From assembly GCA_025457845.1 (NCBI GenBank), contig JALOTO010000051.1:1-8824 (forward strand): DNA of 8,824 nucleotides. Direction: 5' to 3'. Of this stretch, positions 1 to 6,083 are shown one piece after another. This DNA comes from Thermoplasmata archaeon (lineage in GTDB: Archaea; Thermoplasmatota; Thermoplasmata; UBA10834). The position numbers and the translations under genes are program-made. The first letter of the stretch is position 1, and each line of letters begins with the position of its first letter. Below the pieces are notes generated by a model. It did no database searches, was not told the DNA's origin, and saw only the letters and a list, made by a program, of their open reading frames with translations.

Positions 1-576
1 CGTCTTCTTGAGCGCCTCGAACGCCGCGATGGAGTAGTTGATGGTGGTCTTGGTGTGGCCGTTTGTGAACCCCCATGCGTCCTTGACGCCCGCCATCTGC
101 AGCACGCTCTTGGCTATCGCGCCGACCGCCAGGCCGGTGCCCCTCGGGGCTGGCCTGAGAGTGACGACGACGGAGCCGGTGTGCCCCACGACCATGAACG
201 GCAGCGAGTGCGGGGTCGCACAGCCGCACTCCCACGAGCCGCAGCCGCGCTTGATCTCGATCATGTTGAGCTTGGCCACGTCTATGGCCGCCCTGATCGC
301 GGGACCGACCTCCTTGCCCTTGGTCCTGCCGAGCCCGACGAACCCGTCGTGGTTGCCCACGACCACGGTGATCGCGAACCTGACCCTCCTGCCCGAGTCG
401 GTCATCCTCTGGACCATGTTGACGTCCAGGACCTCGTCGGCCAGCTCTGGGAGCAGTATGTCGACTATCTGAGGCTCCCTGAGGGGCAGCCTCGACCTGA
501 GCGCCTCGCTCATGGTGGTGATCTTCCCCTCTGCCACGAGCCTTCCCAGCCTCGTCTTCGGGACCCAGTCGCTCAT
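1..576 (-). CDS. rps5p: Small-subunit ribosomal protein uS5 (S5p), C-terminus cut by window edge
   Basis: uS5 lies on the solvent side of the 30S near the mRNA entry tunnel and influences decoding accuracy. Reading from the ATG at 576, 192 codons are open to the window edge with no stop, starting [19 protein letters not shown]. The double-stranded RNA-binding-like domain lies at about 45-115, with [21 protein letters not shown] at 63-83 (given in part) and the archaeal [20 protein letters not shown] at about 108-127. The second domain includes [19 protein letters not shown] and [20 protein letters not shown]. Archaeal S5 is usually a little over 200 residues, so only a short C-terminal part should be missing. 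The Shine-Dalgarno sequence is a seven-base GGAGGTG inside the end of uL18, and the start overlaps the uL18 TGA (ATGA). Confidence 0.95.
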   Translation of the reverse strand, partial: MSDWVPKTRLGRLVAEGKITTMSEALRSRLPLREPQIVDILLPELADEVLDVNMVQRMTDSGRRVRFAITVVVGNHDGFVGLGRTKGKEVGPAIRAAIDVAKLNMIEIKRGCGSWECGCATPHSLPFMVVGHTGSVVVTLRPAPRGTGLAVGAIAKSVLQMAGVKDAWGFTNGHTKTTINYSIAAFEALKKT

Positions 577-1076
577 TCCTCAGCACCTCCGATCTTCTTC
601 TTGGCCTCTGCGAACATCGCTGCGACGTCCTTCATGTGCTTCCCGGATATCCTGTCGTCCGAGGGGAACATCTTGTCGCTGTGCGGTATCTCGATGCCCG
701 CGTCGACGAGCCCCTTAAGGGCGGCGAATATGAGCGCCCCCTTTGTGGGCTCCCTGAGCCCTATGTCGAGGACGGCGGCGTCGAGCCCCTTCTCGGCTGC
801 GCGCTTCCCGGCCAGGAGGCCGGTGAGGTACGCCCCGGGCGTGCTCTTCCCGCTCTTCGACCAGCCCATGTCGGCGAGCTCCGTGGAGACCGCTGACGCG
901 AGGACCTTGTCGCCCTTGTCGTCGTAGGTCACCAGCTGTACCGTGATGTTCCTGTTGGACTTCCTCACGACCGCCCTCGGGAGGTCGCTCCTCAGGAGGG
1001 CCGCCCTGTGCCTGTAGTCCGTCCTGCCTTCGCGCCTTCTCCTGAACGGAACCTTGTATCTCGGTCCTGTGGCCAT
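573..1076 (-). CDS. rpl18p: Large-subunit ribosomal protein uL18 (L18p)
   Basis: uL18 carries 5S rRNA into the central protuberance with uL5. The 167-residue protein begins [21 protein letters not shown], given here in full up to residue 20 as the archaeal L18 N-terminus minus its last residue. Then come [19 protein letters not shown] at about 35-53, the [20 protein letters not shown] region at about 78-97, and [20 protein letters not shown] at about 113-132. It ends in an acidic/basic helix. The frame is open to a GTG at 1085, but that codon overlaps the GGAGTGATC Shine-Dalgarno sequence, which is properly spaced from the ATG at 1076. The stop overlaps the uS5 ATG by 4 nt. Length is normal for archaea, longer than bacterial L18. 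Confidence 0.95.
   Translation of the reverse strand: MATGPRYKVPFRRRREGRTDYRHRAALLRSDLPRAVVRKSNRNITVQLVTYDDKGDKVLASAVSTELADMGWSKSGKSTPGAYLTGLLAGKRAAEKGLDAAVLDIGLREPTKGALIFAALKGLVDAGIEIPHSDKMFPSDDRISGKHMKDVAAMFAEAKKKIGGAEE
584..590 (-). promoter_or_regulatory. Ribosome-binding site of uS5
   Basis: GGAGGTG on the minus strand is a seven-base match to the expected anti-Shine-Dalgarno complement. It lies within the last codons of uL18, 7 nt before the uS5 ATG at 576. Together with the ATGA overlap it points to coupled translation of uL18 and uS5. Confidence 0.75.
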
Positions 1077-1079
1077 CGT

Positions 1080-1088
1080 GATCACTCC
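1080..1088 (-). promoter_or_regulatory. Ribosome-binding site deciding the uL18 start
   Basis: GGAGTGATC on the minus strand, close to GGAGGTGATC with one G missing, ends 3 nt before the ATG at 1076 and covers the alternative GTG at 1085. It therefore selects the ATG. Confidence 0.75.
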
Positions 1089-1534
1089 TTAAGCACGCCC
1101 TCGGCGCGCATGTGCGACTCGAGGTGCGGCCTGTTCTTGAAGACCCCGCCCTTCGCCTTCATGTAGTACTTGCGGTAGGTCTTCGAATCGATCTTGCCCT
1201 CTTCCCTGAGCTCCTTGAGCTTGCGCCTGATGGGCCTGATGGCCTGGATCCAGCGCTCCTTCGACGGCTTCCTCGCCGTCTTCTTGCCGCGCCTGGAGCC
1301 CTGGCCCCTCCTCCTGCCCTTGCGCTTCTGCTCGCGGACGTACTCGGCCCTTCCCCTGGAGACGCCCTTCCTCTGCTTGGCCTGGATCGTCCCCGAGGCG
1401 ATGAGGGTCCTGACGTCGGACCTGGTGATCGCGTCCGAGGCGTCCTCGAGCCGGTTCGGGTCTATCCAGACCCTCGTCTCGCCGCACTTGAGGATGCTCG
1501 CCGCGACCCTCTTCTGGTTCTTCAGATCCACCAT
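1082..1534 (-). CDS. rpl19e: Large-subunit ribosomal protein eL19 (L19e)
   Basis: eL19 is a long helical protein spanning the 50S surface, with an extended arm that makes a bridge to the small subunit. It has no bacterial counterpart at this locus. The product shows the family start VDLKNQKRVAASILKCGETRVWIDPNR in continuous homology (residues 2-28), the central GTIQAKQRKGVSRGRAEYV with the very basic KRKGRRRGQGSRRGKKTAR segment (about 50-87), and the C-terminal helix with SKTYRKYYMKAKGGVFKNRPHL (about 115-140). Two in-frame ATGs are candidates. The one at 1534 was chosen because its distance to AGGAG equals that seen at neighbouring genes, whereas the ATG at 1540 lies only 3 nt from it. Product length is 150 residues, usual for archaea. 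Confidence 0.94.
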   Translation of the reverse strand: MVDLKNQKRVAASILKCGETRVWIDPNRLEDASDAITRSDVRTLIASGTIQAKQRKGVSRGRAEYVREQKRKGRRRGQGSRRGKKTARKPSKERWIQAIRPIRRKLKELREEGKIDSKTYRKYYMKAKGGVFKNRPHLESHMRAEGVLKE

Positions 1535-1536
1535 CT

Positions 1537-2304
1537 TCATCCGCTCCTGTTGAGGACCCTGATCTTGAGCTCGTCTGCCTTCTTCTCGATCTCGATCCTC
1601 TTCCTCATCCCGACCTTGTGGGCGATCCTGGCCGCCTGGGTCTTGGGGTCGAGCTTCTCGACGTCCCTGACGTTGTGGACCATGACCTCCCTGAAGCCGG
1701 ACGGGTGCAGGTGCCTCGCGGCCCTCGGGCCGCCGAAGCCTATGGACACCACGTTCCGCCTGTAGGCGTAGTGCTGCCTCATCTTGGAGTGGTCCCCGCG
1801 CGGCTGCCTCCAGCGGTGCTGCTGCAGCCTCTTCCTGGCGTGGTACTCCTGCCTTAGGAACTCGGGCCTCCTGGAGGAGATCTCGCCGCGCTTCCTCAGC
1901 GCGTCGGCGAGCTCGTCTGGGATGGTGGGCTTGAGCTTGACCTCGTACCCGCCCTCCTCCTCGATCTCGACCTCAGCCTTCTCGGCGTCCTCGTCCTTCC
2001 CGTCGCCCTTCTTCCCCTCGGCCTCCTCGTCCTTCGGCTTCTTCTCGGCCTTGGCCTTGCGGACCTTGGGCGCCGGCTTCTCAGGCTCCTTCTCGCCCGC
2101 TCCGAGGTCCTCGCGCCAGTGCTCGACGGTCTTGGGCCCGACGCCCTTCAGGTGCTCGTGTATGAGCTTGACGGTGTCGTCGGACTTGAGCGCCTCGGAG
2201 AGCTCCTCCGGAGACTTGATCCCGAGCGCCTCGAGCTTCGGGATGTACTCCTCCTTGAACAAGTGGAGCTTCATGAAATCGTCATGGTGTGGGGATTTGG
2301 CCAT
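1537..2304 (-). CDS. rpl32e: Large-subunit ribosomal protein eL32 (L32e) with N-terminal helix-hairpin-helix domain
   Basis: eL32 is an archaeal/eukaryotic 23S rRNA-binding protein. The conserved L32e domain occupies about residues 140-252: RRPEFLRQEYHARKRLQ at 145-161, HRWRQPRGDHSKMRQ at 163-177, VSIGFGGPRAARHLHPSGF at 186-204, and a C-terminal segment VHNVRDVEKLDPKTQAARIA at 209-228. Ahead of it, residues about 18-66 resemble a helix-hairpin-helix domain (LEALGIKSPEELSEAL, then HLKGVGPKTVEHWRE, the GVGPKT being the hairpin). Residues about 70-118 form a Lys/Glu/Asp linker of low complexity. Total length is 255, against about 130 for bare archaeal L32e; halophile L32e is also known to be N-terminally extended. 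The ATG at 2304 overlaps the uL6 stop and has GGGAGG upstream. Confidence 0.95.
   Translation of the reverse strand: MAKSPHHDDFMKLHLFKEEYIPKLEALGIKSPEELSEALKSDDTVKLIHEHLKGVGPKTVEHWREDLGAGEKEPEKPAPKVRKAKAEKKPKDEEAEGKKGDGKDEDAEKAEVEIEEEGGYEVKLKPTIPDELADALRKRGEISSRRPEFLRQEYHARKRLQQHRWRQPRGDHSKMRQHYAYRRNVVSIGFGGPRAARHLHPSGFREVMVHNVRDVEKLDPKTQAARIAHKVGMRKRIEIEKKADELKIRVLNRSG
1544..1548 (-). promoter_or_regulatory. Ribosome-binding site deciding the eL19 start
   Basis: AGGAG on the minus strand lies 9 nt before the ATG at 1534 and 3 nt before the ATG at 1540. The longer spacing agrees with the register at uL18, uL6 and uL14, so the ATG at 1534 is preferred. Confidence 0.6.
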
Positions 2305-2858
2305 TACTGCTCCCTCCCGGGCTTCTCCGTGATGTATATGCCGTCCTGGAAGATCCTCGGGTCGAAGCCCTTGATCTTCGTCGCGCGCTCGATGTTCGCC
2401 GCGGTCTGGCCGACGTCCTCGACGTTGGGTCCGTTGAGGACGACCTGGTCGCCCTTGACCTGGACCTTGGTGTGGCCGAGGATGCTGGTCTTCCTGGCGC
2501 TCTTCTCGCCGAGGAAGTTCTCGATGACGAACCTGTCGCCCTTGACCGACGCCTTGATCGGGAAGTGCGCGTAGACTATCTTCATCTTGTACTCGTACCC
2601 CTTCGTGACGCCCACCATCATGTTCCTGAGGTGCGCCCCGAAGGTGCCGACCAGGGCCTTGACCTTGGCCCTCTGGAGCTCGCTGTGTATCAGGACCTTG
2701 TTGCCGTGCTTCTCGACGGTTATCCTCGGGTCGTGGAGCCTCTTCGACACCTCGCCGTTCGGCCCCTTGACCTTGACGGTCCCGTCCTTCTCTATGGTCA
2801 CGTTGACCTTCTCCGGCACCGCGACCTCGTCCCTGAGCAGTCCTTTCTGAGTCGTCAT
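2304..2858 (-). CDS. rpl6p: Large-subunit ribosomal protein uL6 (L6p)
   Basis: uL6 lies near the GTPase-associated region of the 50S and has two tandem domains of the same fold. The first covers about residues 8-85 (KVNVTIEKDGTVKVKGPNGEV, then VKALVGTFGAHLRNMMVGVTKGYEYKMKIVYAHFP in continuous homology). The second covers about 86-175 (FVIENFLGEKSARKT, then VQVKGDQVVLNGPNVEDVGQTAANIE, and RIFQDGIYI near the end), all as in archaeal L6. The open frame reaches a GTG at 2867, but that codon lies inside the GAGGTG Shine-Dalgarno sequence. The ATG at 2858 is correctly spaced and yields 184 residues starting MTTQKGLLRDEV. Its TAA shares one base with the eL32 ATG. Confidence 0.95.
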   Translation of the reverse strand: MTTQKGLLRDEVAVPEKVNVTIEKDGTVKVKGPNGEVSKRLHDPRITVEKHGNKVLIHSELQRAKVKALVGTFGAHLRNMMVGVTKGYEYKMKIVYAHFPIKASVKGDRFVIENFLGEKSARKTSILGHTKVQVKGDQVVLNGPNVEDVGQTAANIERATKIKGFDPRIFQDGIYITEKPGREQ

Positions 2859-2864
2859 GCGGTC

Positions 2865-2870
2865 CACCTC
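2865..2870 (-). promoter_or_regulatory. Ribosome-binding site deciding the uL6 start
   Basis: GAGGTG on the minus strand lies 6 nt before the ATG at 2858 and includes the alternative GTG at 2867. It overlaps the uS8 TGA, so ribosomes ending uS8 would be well placed to restart on uL6. Confidence 0.75.
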
Positions 2871-3258
2871 AGTAGACGAACGCCAGGAGTTTGCCCCCGA
2901 CGCCTCCGTCCTTGGCCTGCGTGTGTGTGAGGACTCCCTTCGTCGTCGTCAGTATGAGGACGCCGAAGTCCTGGGCGGGGAGATACCTGGCCTCGAACTT
3001 CTCCAGCTCACCCATCTTCACGCTGTACCTGGGCCTGATGACCCCGCAGTCGTTTATGGTCCCGGCGAGCGAGACCGAGTATATGCCGTTCCTCCCGTCG
3101 TTCACCAGCTCGAAGGACTTGATGTACCCGGCGTCCTGCATGACCTTGAGGACCCTGCCTATGAGCTTCGAGGAGGGGCGTATCTGGCACTCGCCCTTGC
3201 CGACCTTCTCCGCGTTCCTGATGACCGACATCGCATCGTTGAGTGTATCCTGCTGCAT
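2869..3258 (-). CDS. rps8p: Small-subunit ribosomal protein uS8 (S8p)
   Basis: uS8 binds the central domain of 16S rRNA early in 30S assembly and in bacteria also represses its own operon by binding spc mRNA. The 129-residue length is typical of archaea. Visible features are DTLNDAMSVIRNAEKVGK at 4-21, SSKLIGRVLKVMQDAGYI at 29-46, the FELVNDGRNGIYSVSLAGTIN stretch at about 49-69, PRYSVKMGELEKFEARYLP at 76-94, and the C-terminal FGVLILTTTKGVLTH with GGKLLAFVY at the end, matching the conserved rRNA-binding end of S8. The ATG at 3258 has a strong GAGGTGA site that overlaps the end of uS14. Whether uS8 regulates this archaeal operon cannot be told from the sequence. Confidence 0.95.
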   Translation of the reverse strand: MQQDTLNDAMSVIRNAEKVGKGECQIRPSSKLIGRVLKVMQDAGYIKSFELVNDGRNGIYSVSLAGTINDCGVIRPRYSVKMGELEKFEARYLPAQDFGVLILTTTKGVLTHTQAKDGGVGGKLLAFVY

Positions 3259-3269
3259 GTGATGTCACC

Positions 3270-3416
3270 TCAAGAGTACTTCCTGAACCCTATCTGGGGG
3301 GCGATCTCCCTGAAGCACTGCCTGCACAGGTGCATTCCGTACCTGCGCACGAGGCCCCGCTTCCTGCCGCATCTGTGGCAGCCGACCCTCCTCCCGAACA
3401 ACTTCTTCGGCTTCAA
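3270..3416 (-). CDS. rps14p: Small-subunit ribosomal protein uS14 (S14p, zinc-binding type), TTG start
   Basis: uS14 is a small zinc-ribbon protein of the 30S head. The zinc site is complete: CHRC, then CRQC 18-19 residues later, in the context [28 protein letters not shown] given here as the archaeal S14 signature over about residues 12-39. The C-terminus is GFRKYS. No ATG or suitably placed GTG opens the frame. The best start is the TTG at 3416-3414, which overlaps the uL5 TGA by 4 nt and follows a nine-base Shine-Dalgarno match (GAGGTGATC) by 2 nt. This gives 48 residues beginning [10 protein letters not shown], close to the family size of about 50-56. A GTG at 3452 would add 12 residues encoded inside uL5 and has no ribosome-binding site. 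Confidence 0.92.
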   Translation of the reverse strand: MKPKKLFGRRVGCHRCGRKRGLVRRYGMHLCRQCFREIAPQIGFRKYS

Positions 3417-3931
3417 TCGATCACCTCGACGTTGAACTTCTCCTTGACCCACGCGTGGCCTTCCTTCCTGGTGACCCTGTGGTACTTCGGTATCGAGCGG
3501 TCCATGATGTCCCTCCTCTGGACGCGCCTCCCTGGGCGCGTCACGGAGACGCTCACGTCCAGCCCGAAGATCCCTATCTCAGGGTCGTACTTCATCCCGG
3601 GGAAGTCGGTGTAGTCCTCGATCCCGAACGAGAAGTTGCCCTGGGGGTCGAACGACCACTGCGCGAGCCTGTTCTCGCGGATCCAGAGCGCCTTCTTTAC
3701 GAACTCCTCGGCCTCCTTGCCGCGGAGCGTGACCTTGCAGCCGATGTCCATTCCCTGCCTGATGCCGAAGTCCCTGTTGGTGCCCTTCGACTTGGTCCTC
3801 ACGGGCTTCTTCCCGGTGACCATCTTGAGCACCTTCTCGGCCTTGATCAGCCTCTCGCCGGCGTCGCCGACTCCGATGTTGATGACGGCCTTCTCGAGCC
3901 TGATGTCCCTCATGGGGTTCTTGTCCGTCAT
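3413..3931 (-). CDS. rpl5p: Large-subunit ribosomal protein uL5 (L5p)
   Basis: uL5 binds 5S rRNA together with uL18, in the central protuberance, and contacts P-site tRNA. The product has 172 residues. Family features include [19 protein letters not shown] at 7-25, the lysine-rich [22 protein letters not shown] region at about 39-60, [19 protein letters not shown] at 64-82, and [20 protein letters not shown] with the [16 protein letters not shown] segment at about 100-140. The ATG at 3931 overlaps the eS4 stop by 4 nt and has a GGAGG site about 10 nt upstream. A longer open frame extends upstream into eS4 but does not resemble uL5. The last codons of uL5 contain the Shine-Dalgarno sequence of uS14, and its TGA overlaps the uS14 start. 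Confidence 0.95.
   Translation of the reverse strand: MTDKNPMRDIRLEKAVINIGVGDAGERLIKAEKVLKMVTGKKPVRTKSKGTNRDFGIRQGMDIGCKVTLRGKEAEEFVKKALWIRENRLAQWSFDPQGNFSFGIEDYTDFPGMKYDPEIGIFGLDVSVSVTRPGRRVQRRDIMDRSIPKYHRVTRKEGHAWVKEKFNVEVID
3419..3427 (-). promoter_or_regulatory. Ribosome-binding site for uS14, inside the uL5 3' end
   Basis: The minus-strand sequence GAGGTGATC is a nine-base match to the expected complement of the archaeal 16S rRNA 3' end (GGAGGTGATC). It overlaps the codons for Glu-Val-Ile near the uL5 C-terminus and ends 2 nt before the TTG chosen as the uS14 start. It is the longest uninterrupted match I noticed in the window, which could offset the weak start codon (inference). Confidence 0.8.
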
Positions 3932-4638
3932 ACGGCCTTCGCCTCCGGCAGCTTGATCTCGGGCGCCTTGTCGCCCACGACGAAGACGTTCTCCTTGACG
4001 GTGCTGAACCCCTCCTTGAAGGTCACGAGGTTCGACGCGGAACCGCGCCTTATCTCGTACTTCTCGACGGTCTGGAGGGTGCCTGGGTGGGACCCGCCTA
4101 TGAGGAACGCGAGGCTCCCCTTGTCGAGCTTGATGGCCTTCACGATCTTCTGGGACGGGATGTCGATCTTGAGCACGTCGCCGGTCTTGTACTGGTCCTT
4201 GGGCAGGAGGATGTTCCTCCCGTCGTGCAGGGTCAGCTGGACCTTGCCTCCGCGGACCGTCGTCTTGCCGTCGACGCGCGCCAGCTTCCACGCGGCCTCG
4301 TTCGGCTCCACGGCCACGAGCTGCAGCCTGCCCTTGTAGTCCATGAGCATGCGGTAGCTCTGGTTGCTCTTCTTCACGGTCACGACGTCCATCAGTCCCA
4401 CGGGGAACTTGTAGTCGGTCACGACCTTGCCGTCGACGAGCACTCCCCTGTCGCCTATGATGAACCTCGCCTCACGCGAGTTGTCGCAGATCTTCATCAT
4501 GTCCCTGACGACCGCCATGAGGGGCATCGATTCGTCCTTCTTGTGCGGGCCGGGCCTGGGCTTGGTCACCCAGTGGCTGGTCTTCCTCGGGATAGCCCAG
4601 CTCTTCGGCGCAGTCATCCTCTTCAGGTGTTTCTTCAT
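3928..4638 (-). CDS. rps4e: Small-subunit ribosomal protein eS4 (S4e)
   Basis: eS4 is a 30S protein found only in archaea and eukaryotes, so it supports the domain assignment. The 236-residue protein opens with KKHLKRMTAPKSW (2-14), the family's basic start. An S4-like RNA-binding region follows at about 38-95 (RFIIGDRGVLVDGKVVTDYKFPVGLMDVV in continuous homology), then the central eS4 domain (LHDGRNILLP at 137-146, TGDVLKIDIP at 152-161). A C-terminal KOW-like segment comes last at about 175-222 (AFLIGGSHPGTLQTVEKYEI, then VKENVFVVG). In that segment the glycine usually found after GG-x-x-x-G-x-x is Gln189. The ATG at 4638 is 3 nt after uL24, with a G-rich, atypical Shine-Dalgarno sequence; the next Met (residue 8) has no properly spaced site. 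The stop overlaps the uL5 start (ATGA). Confidence 0.95.
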   Translation of the reverse strand: MKKHLKRMTAPKSWAIPRKTSHWVTKPRPGPHKKDESMPLMAVVRDMMKICDNSREARFIIGDRGVLVDGKVVTDYKFPVGLMDVVTVKKSNQSYRMLMDYKGRLQLVAVEPNEAAWKLARVDGKTTVRGGKVQLTLHDGRNILLPKDQYKTGDVLKIDIPSQKIVKAIKLDKGSLAFLIGGSHPGTLQTVEKYEIRRGSASNLVTFKEGFSTVKENVFVVGDKAPEIKLPEAKAV

Positions 4639-4641
4639 GGC

Positions 4642-5016
4642 TCACGCCCCCTTCTTGAGGCTGTCCAGTTTCTTCTTCCGCCACGGGTCGGTGAGGTCCA
4701 GCTTCGTGATGACCACGTCCGACGGGTCCACGGGCCTCGGCTTCTGGGTGCCGTCGGCCTTCGGGACCGTGACGGTCTCGATTATGATCTTGCACTCCTT
4801 GAGTATGACCTCGGCGACCTTCGCCTCGGCCTTCTTCAGGTCCTGCTCTCCCCTGATGATCCTGACCGTGTCCCCCTTCCTGACCGGCAGGGAGCGCACG
4901 TTGTACTCGCTCACGAGAGCGGAGTCGAGGTGAGCGGATACCATGCGGTGCTTCCTGTGCAGCGGGGCGTTGGCCCTTGCCTTCCTCTGCTTCCTTACCT
5001 TGATGCTGCCTGTCAT
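4642..5016 (-). CDS. rpl24p: Large-subunit ribosomal protein uL24 (L24p), altered KOW motif
   Basis: uL24 is an assembly-initiating 23S rRNA-binding protein close to the exit tunnel. The 124 residues follow the archaeal layout: a basic N-terminal segment with RKARANAPLHRKHRMVSAHL at 11-30, LVSEYNVRSLPVRKGDTVRIIRG at 34-56, and a C-terminal half with KADGTQKPRPVDPSDVVITKLDL at about 86-108. The KOW motif, normally a GDxxGxxGKV-type turn, reads GEQDLKKAEAKVAEV at 56-70, so the two downstream glycines are missing and one residue seems to be inserted. The rest of the domain is intact, so the gene is very probably functional. The ATG at 5016 has GAGGGAG upstream; uL14 ends 9 nt before it and eS4 begins 3 nt after its stop. 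Confidence 0.94.
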   Translation of the reverse strand: MTGSIKVRKQRKARANAPLHRKHRMVSAHLDSALVSEYNVRSLPVRKGDTVRIIRGEQDLKKAEAKVAEVILKECKIIIETVTVPKADGTQKPRPVDPSDVVITKLDLTDPWRKKKLDSLKKGA

Positions 5017-5025
5017 CTCGCTCCC

Positions 5026-5424
5026 TCACACTATCATGGACGCCGTCGCGGCTATCCTCGGCCACCTCTCGGCGGCCTCGCGGGCGACGGGCCCCTTGAT
5101 GTCCGTGCCCTTGGTCTCGCCCGTGTCGGTGATTATGACGACGGCGTTGTCCTCGAACTGCACCATCGTTCCCTCGGGCCTCCTGAAGGGCCTCTTCTGC
5201 CTCACTATGACGGCCCTGAACAGCTGCTTCCTGGTCTCGGGGGTCCCCTTCTTGACCGTGACGATCATCGCCTCTCCGACGGCCGCGGCCGGGTACCTCC
5301 TCTTGGTGCCGTGGTAGGTCGGAACCGCGACCACCTGGACGATCTTGGCCCCGGTGTTGTCTATGCACTCGAGCCTCGCCCCGGTCGGTATGCCCCTCGT
5401 CTGTCTGCCTGGTAAACCCTTCAT
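5026..5424 (-). CDS. rpl14p: Large-subunit ribosomal protein uL14 (L14p)
   Basis: uL14 lies at the intersubunit face and takes part in bridges to 16S rRNA. It is a five-stranded beta-barrel of highly conserved sequence. Seen here are GARLECIDNTGAKIVQVV (about 15-32), the archaeal loop YHGTKRRYPAAAVGEAMIVTVKKG in continuous homology, KQLFRAVIVRQKRPFRRPEG (about 66-85), and FEDNAVVIITDTGETKGTDI followed by GPVAREAAERWPRIA near the C-terminus. The reading frame is open to a GTG at 5433, but the ATG at 5424 was chosen: GGAAGGTGG lies at the proper distance from it and overlaps the GTG, and it gives 132 residues, the usual archaeal size, starting MKGLPGRQTRGI. Confidence 0.95.
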   Translation of the reverse strand: MKGLPGRQTRGIPTGARLECIDNTGAKIVQVVAVPTYHGTKRRYPAAAVGEAMIVTVKKGTPETRKQLFRAVIVRQKRPFRRPEGTMVQFEDNAVVIITDTGETKGTDIKGPVAREAAERWPRIAATASMIV

Positions 5425-5429
5425 CACAG

Positions 5430-5438
5430 CCACCTTCC
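5430..5438 (-). promoter_or_regulatory. Ribosome-binding site deciding the uL14 start
   Basis: GGAAGGTGG on the minus strand sits just upstream of the ATG at 5424 and overlaps the alternative GTG at 5433. Its first base is the last base of the uS17 TAG stop. It supports the 132-residue form of uL14. Confidence 0.7.
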
Positions 5439-5794
5439 TACTTCTTGTTCTCTATCATGACGTATGAGACGCGCTTGCTCAGGGGCCGGCACTCCATTAT
5501 CGTCACGGTGTCGCCCGCCTTCGTCTGGAAGCACGGGGGCGCGTGGGCCAGGTACTTGCTGGTCCTCTTCTCGTACCTCTCGTACTTCGGGATGTACCTC
5601 ATGTACTCCCTCTGCACGACGACGGTGCCCTGCATCTTCGTCGCAACGACGGTGCCCGTGAGCACGCCGCCCCTGACCGGGAGGGTCCCGTGGAACGGGC
5701 AGTTGGAATCCTCGCACTTCCCTGCGGGGGGCTGCACGTCCAGGCCTATGTCGTTGGCACCTGGCTTCTCCGCCTTCTTGACCTTGTCCGCCAT
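5438..5794 (-). CDS. rps17p: Small-subunit ribosomal protein uS17 (S17p)
   Basis: uS17 is a primary 16S rRNA-binding protein of the 30S body with an OB fold. The 118-residue protein has the archaeal/eukaryotic N-terminal extension ending in CEDSNCPFHGTLPVRG (27-42). The OB-fold follows, including LTGTVVATKMQGTVVVQREY at 45-64, YIPKYERYEKRTSKYLAH at 67-84 and AGDTVTIMECRPLSK at 93-107, the last being the usual S17 signature. The ATG at 5794 has a strong GAGGTGA site. The gene begins 17 nt after the RNase P subunit. It is the only gene in the window ending in TAG (5440-5438), which overlaps the uL14 Shine-Dalgarno sequence. Confidence 0.95.
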   Translation of the reverse strand: MADKVKKAEKPGANDIGLDVQPPAGKCEDSNCPFHGTLPVRGGVLTGTVVATKMQGTVVVQREYMRYIPKYERYEKRTSKYLAHAPPCFQTKAGDTVTIMECRPLSKRVSYVMIENKK

Positions 5795-5811
5795 CGTCCT
5801 TCACCTCGCCT

Positions 5812-6075
5812 TCAACGCACTTTCTTGATCCTGTCTTCGGGTCTGAACCTGATGTCCTTGCCGGAGACCACGTGGGCGCGGCCGCCCTCGACGAACCGGA
5901 ACTCGCAGCAGTCCTTGGGGACCGCCCGTTCCCGTCCGCCCGTCTCGACGGTGAGCATGTTCCTGGTCTCGTCCACGACGCGGCCCTTGAGGCCGACATA
6001 CCCGTCGCAGGTCGAGGCCAGCACCTCCACCTCGAGTCCGATGAACTCGCGTCTCCGGAAATCTTCCGACTTCAT
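5812..6075 (-). CDS. rnp1: Ribonuclease P protein component 1 (Rpp29/Pop4 family)
   Basis: This is the archaeal homologue of Rpp29, a protein subunit of RNase P that pairs with Rpp21 and helps the RNA subunit remove tRNA 5' leaders. The 87-residue product carries the Sm-like beta-barrel sequence of the family: EFIGLEVEVL at 10-19, GLKGRVVDETRNMLTVET at 28-45, the VPKD element at 52-55, and the C-terminal GKDIRFRPEDRIKK at 72-85, whose RPEDR is highly characteristic. The start is the ATG at 6075, 8 nt after the aIF1 stop; the frame stays open further upstream but only through the aIF1 coding region, and that part does not resemble the family. The Shine-Dalgarno sequence (AGGTAAC) is weaker than elsewhere in the cluster. 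Length is at the short end for the family. Confidence 0.93.
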   Translation of the reverse strand: MKSEDFRRREFIGLEVEVLASTCDGYVGLKGRVVDETRNMLTVETGGRERAVPKDCCEFRFVEGGRAHVVSGKDIRFRPEDRIKKVR

Positions 6076-6083
6076 ATGCTCGG

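Noticed and set aside
55..927. Plus-strand open frame of 290 codons
   Set aside because: Antisense shadow of uS5 and uL18, without a recognisable domain or ribosome-binding site.
3932..4291. Upstream extension of the uL5 frame giving 292 residues
   Set aside because: The added 119 residues are a shifted reading of eS4. True uL5 similarity begins at the ATG at 3931, which has its own ribosome-binding site.
4472..5368. Minus-strand open frame of 298 codons in an alternative frame
   Set aside because: Out of frame with eS4, uL24 and uL14. Its Arg/Gly/Gln/His-rich translation is typical of a shifted reading of GC-rich genes.
4087..5415. Plus-strand open frame of 442 codons
   Set aside because: It lies antisense to eS4, uL24 and uL14, which are unmistakable. 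Its composition (Arg, Leu, Val, His, Gly, Pro) is what a GC-rich antisense shadow gives, and it crosses three gene boundaries.
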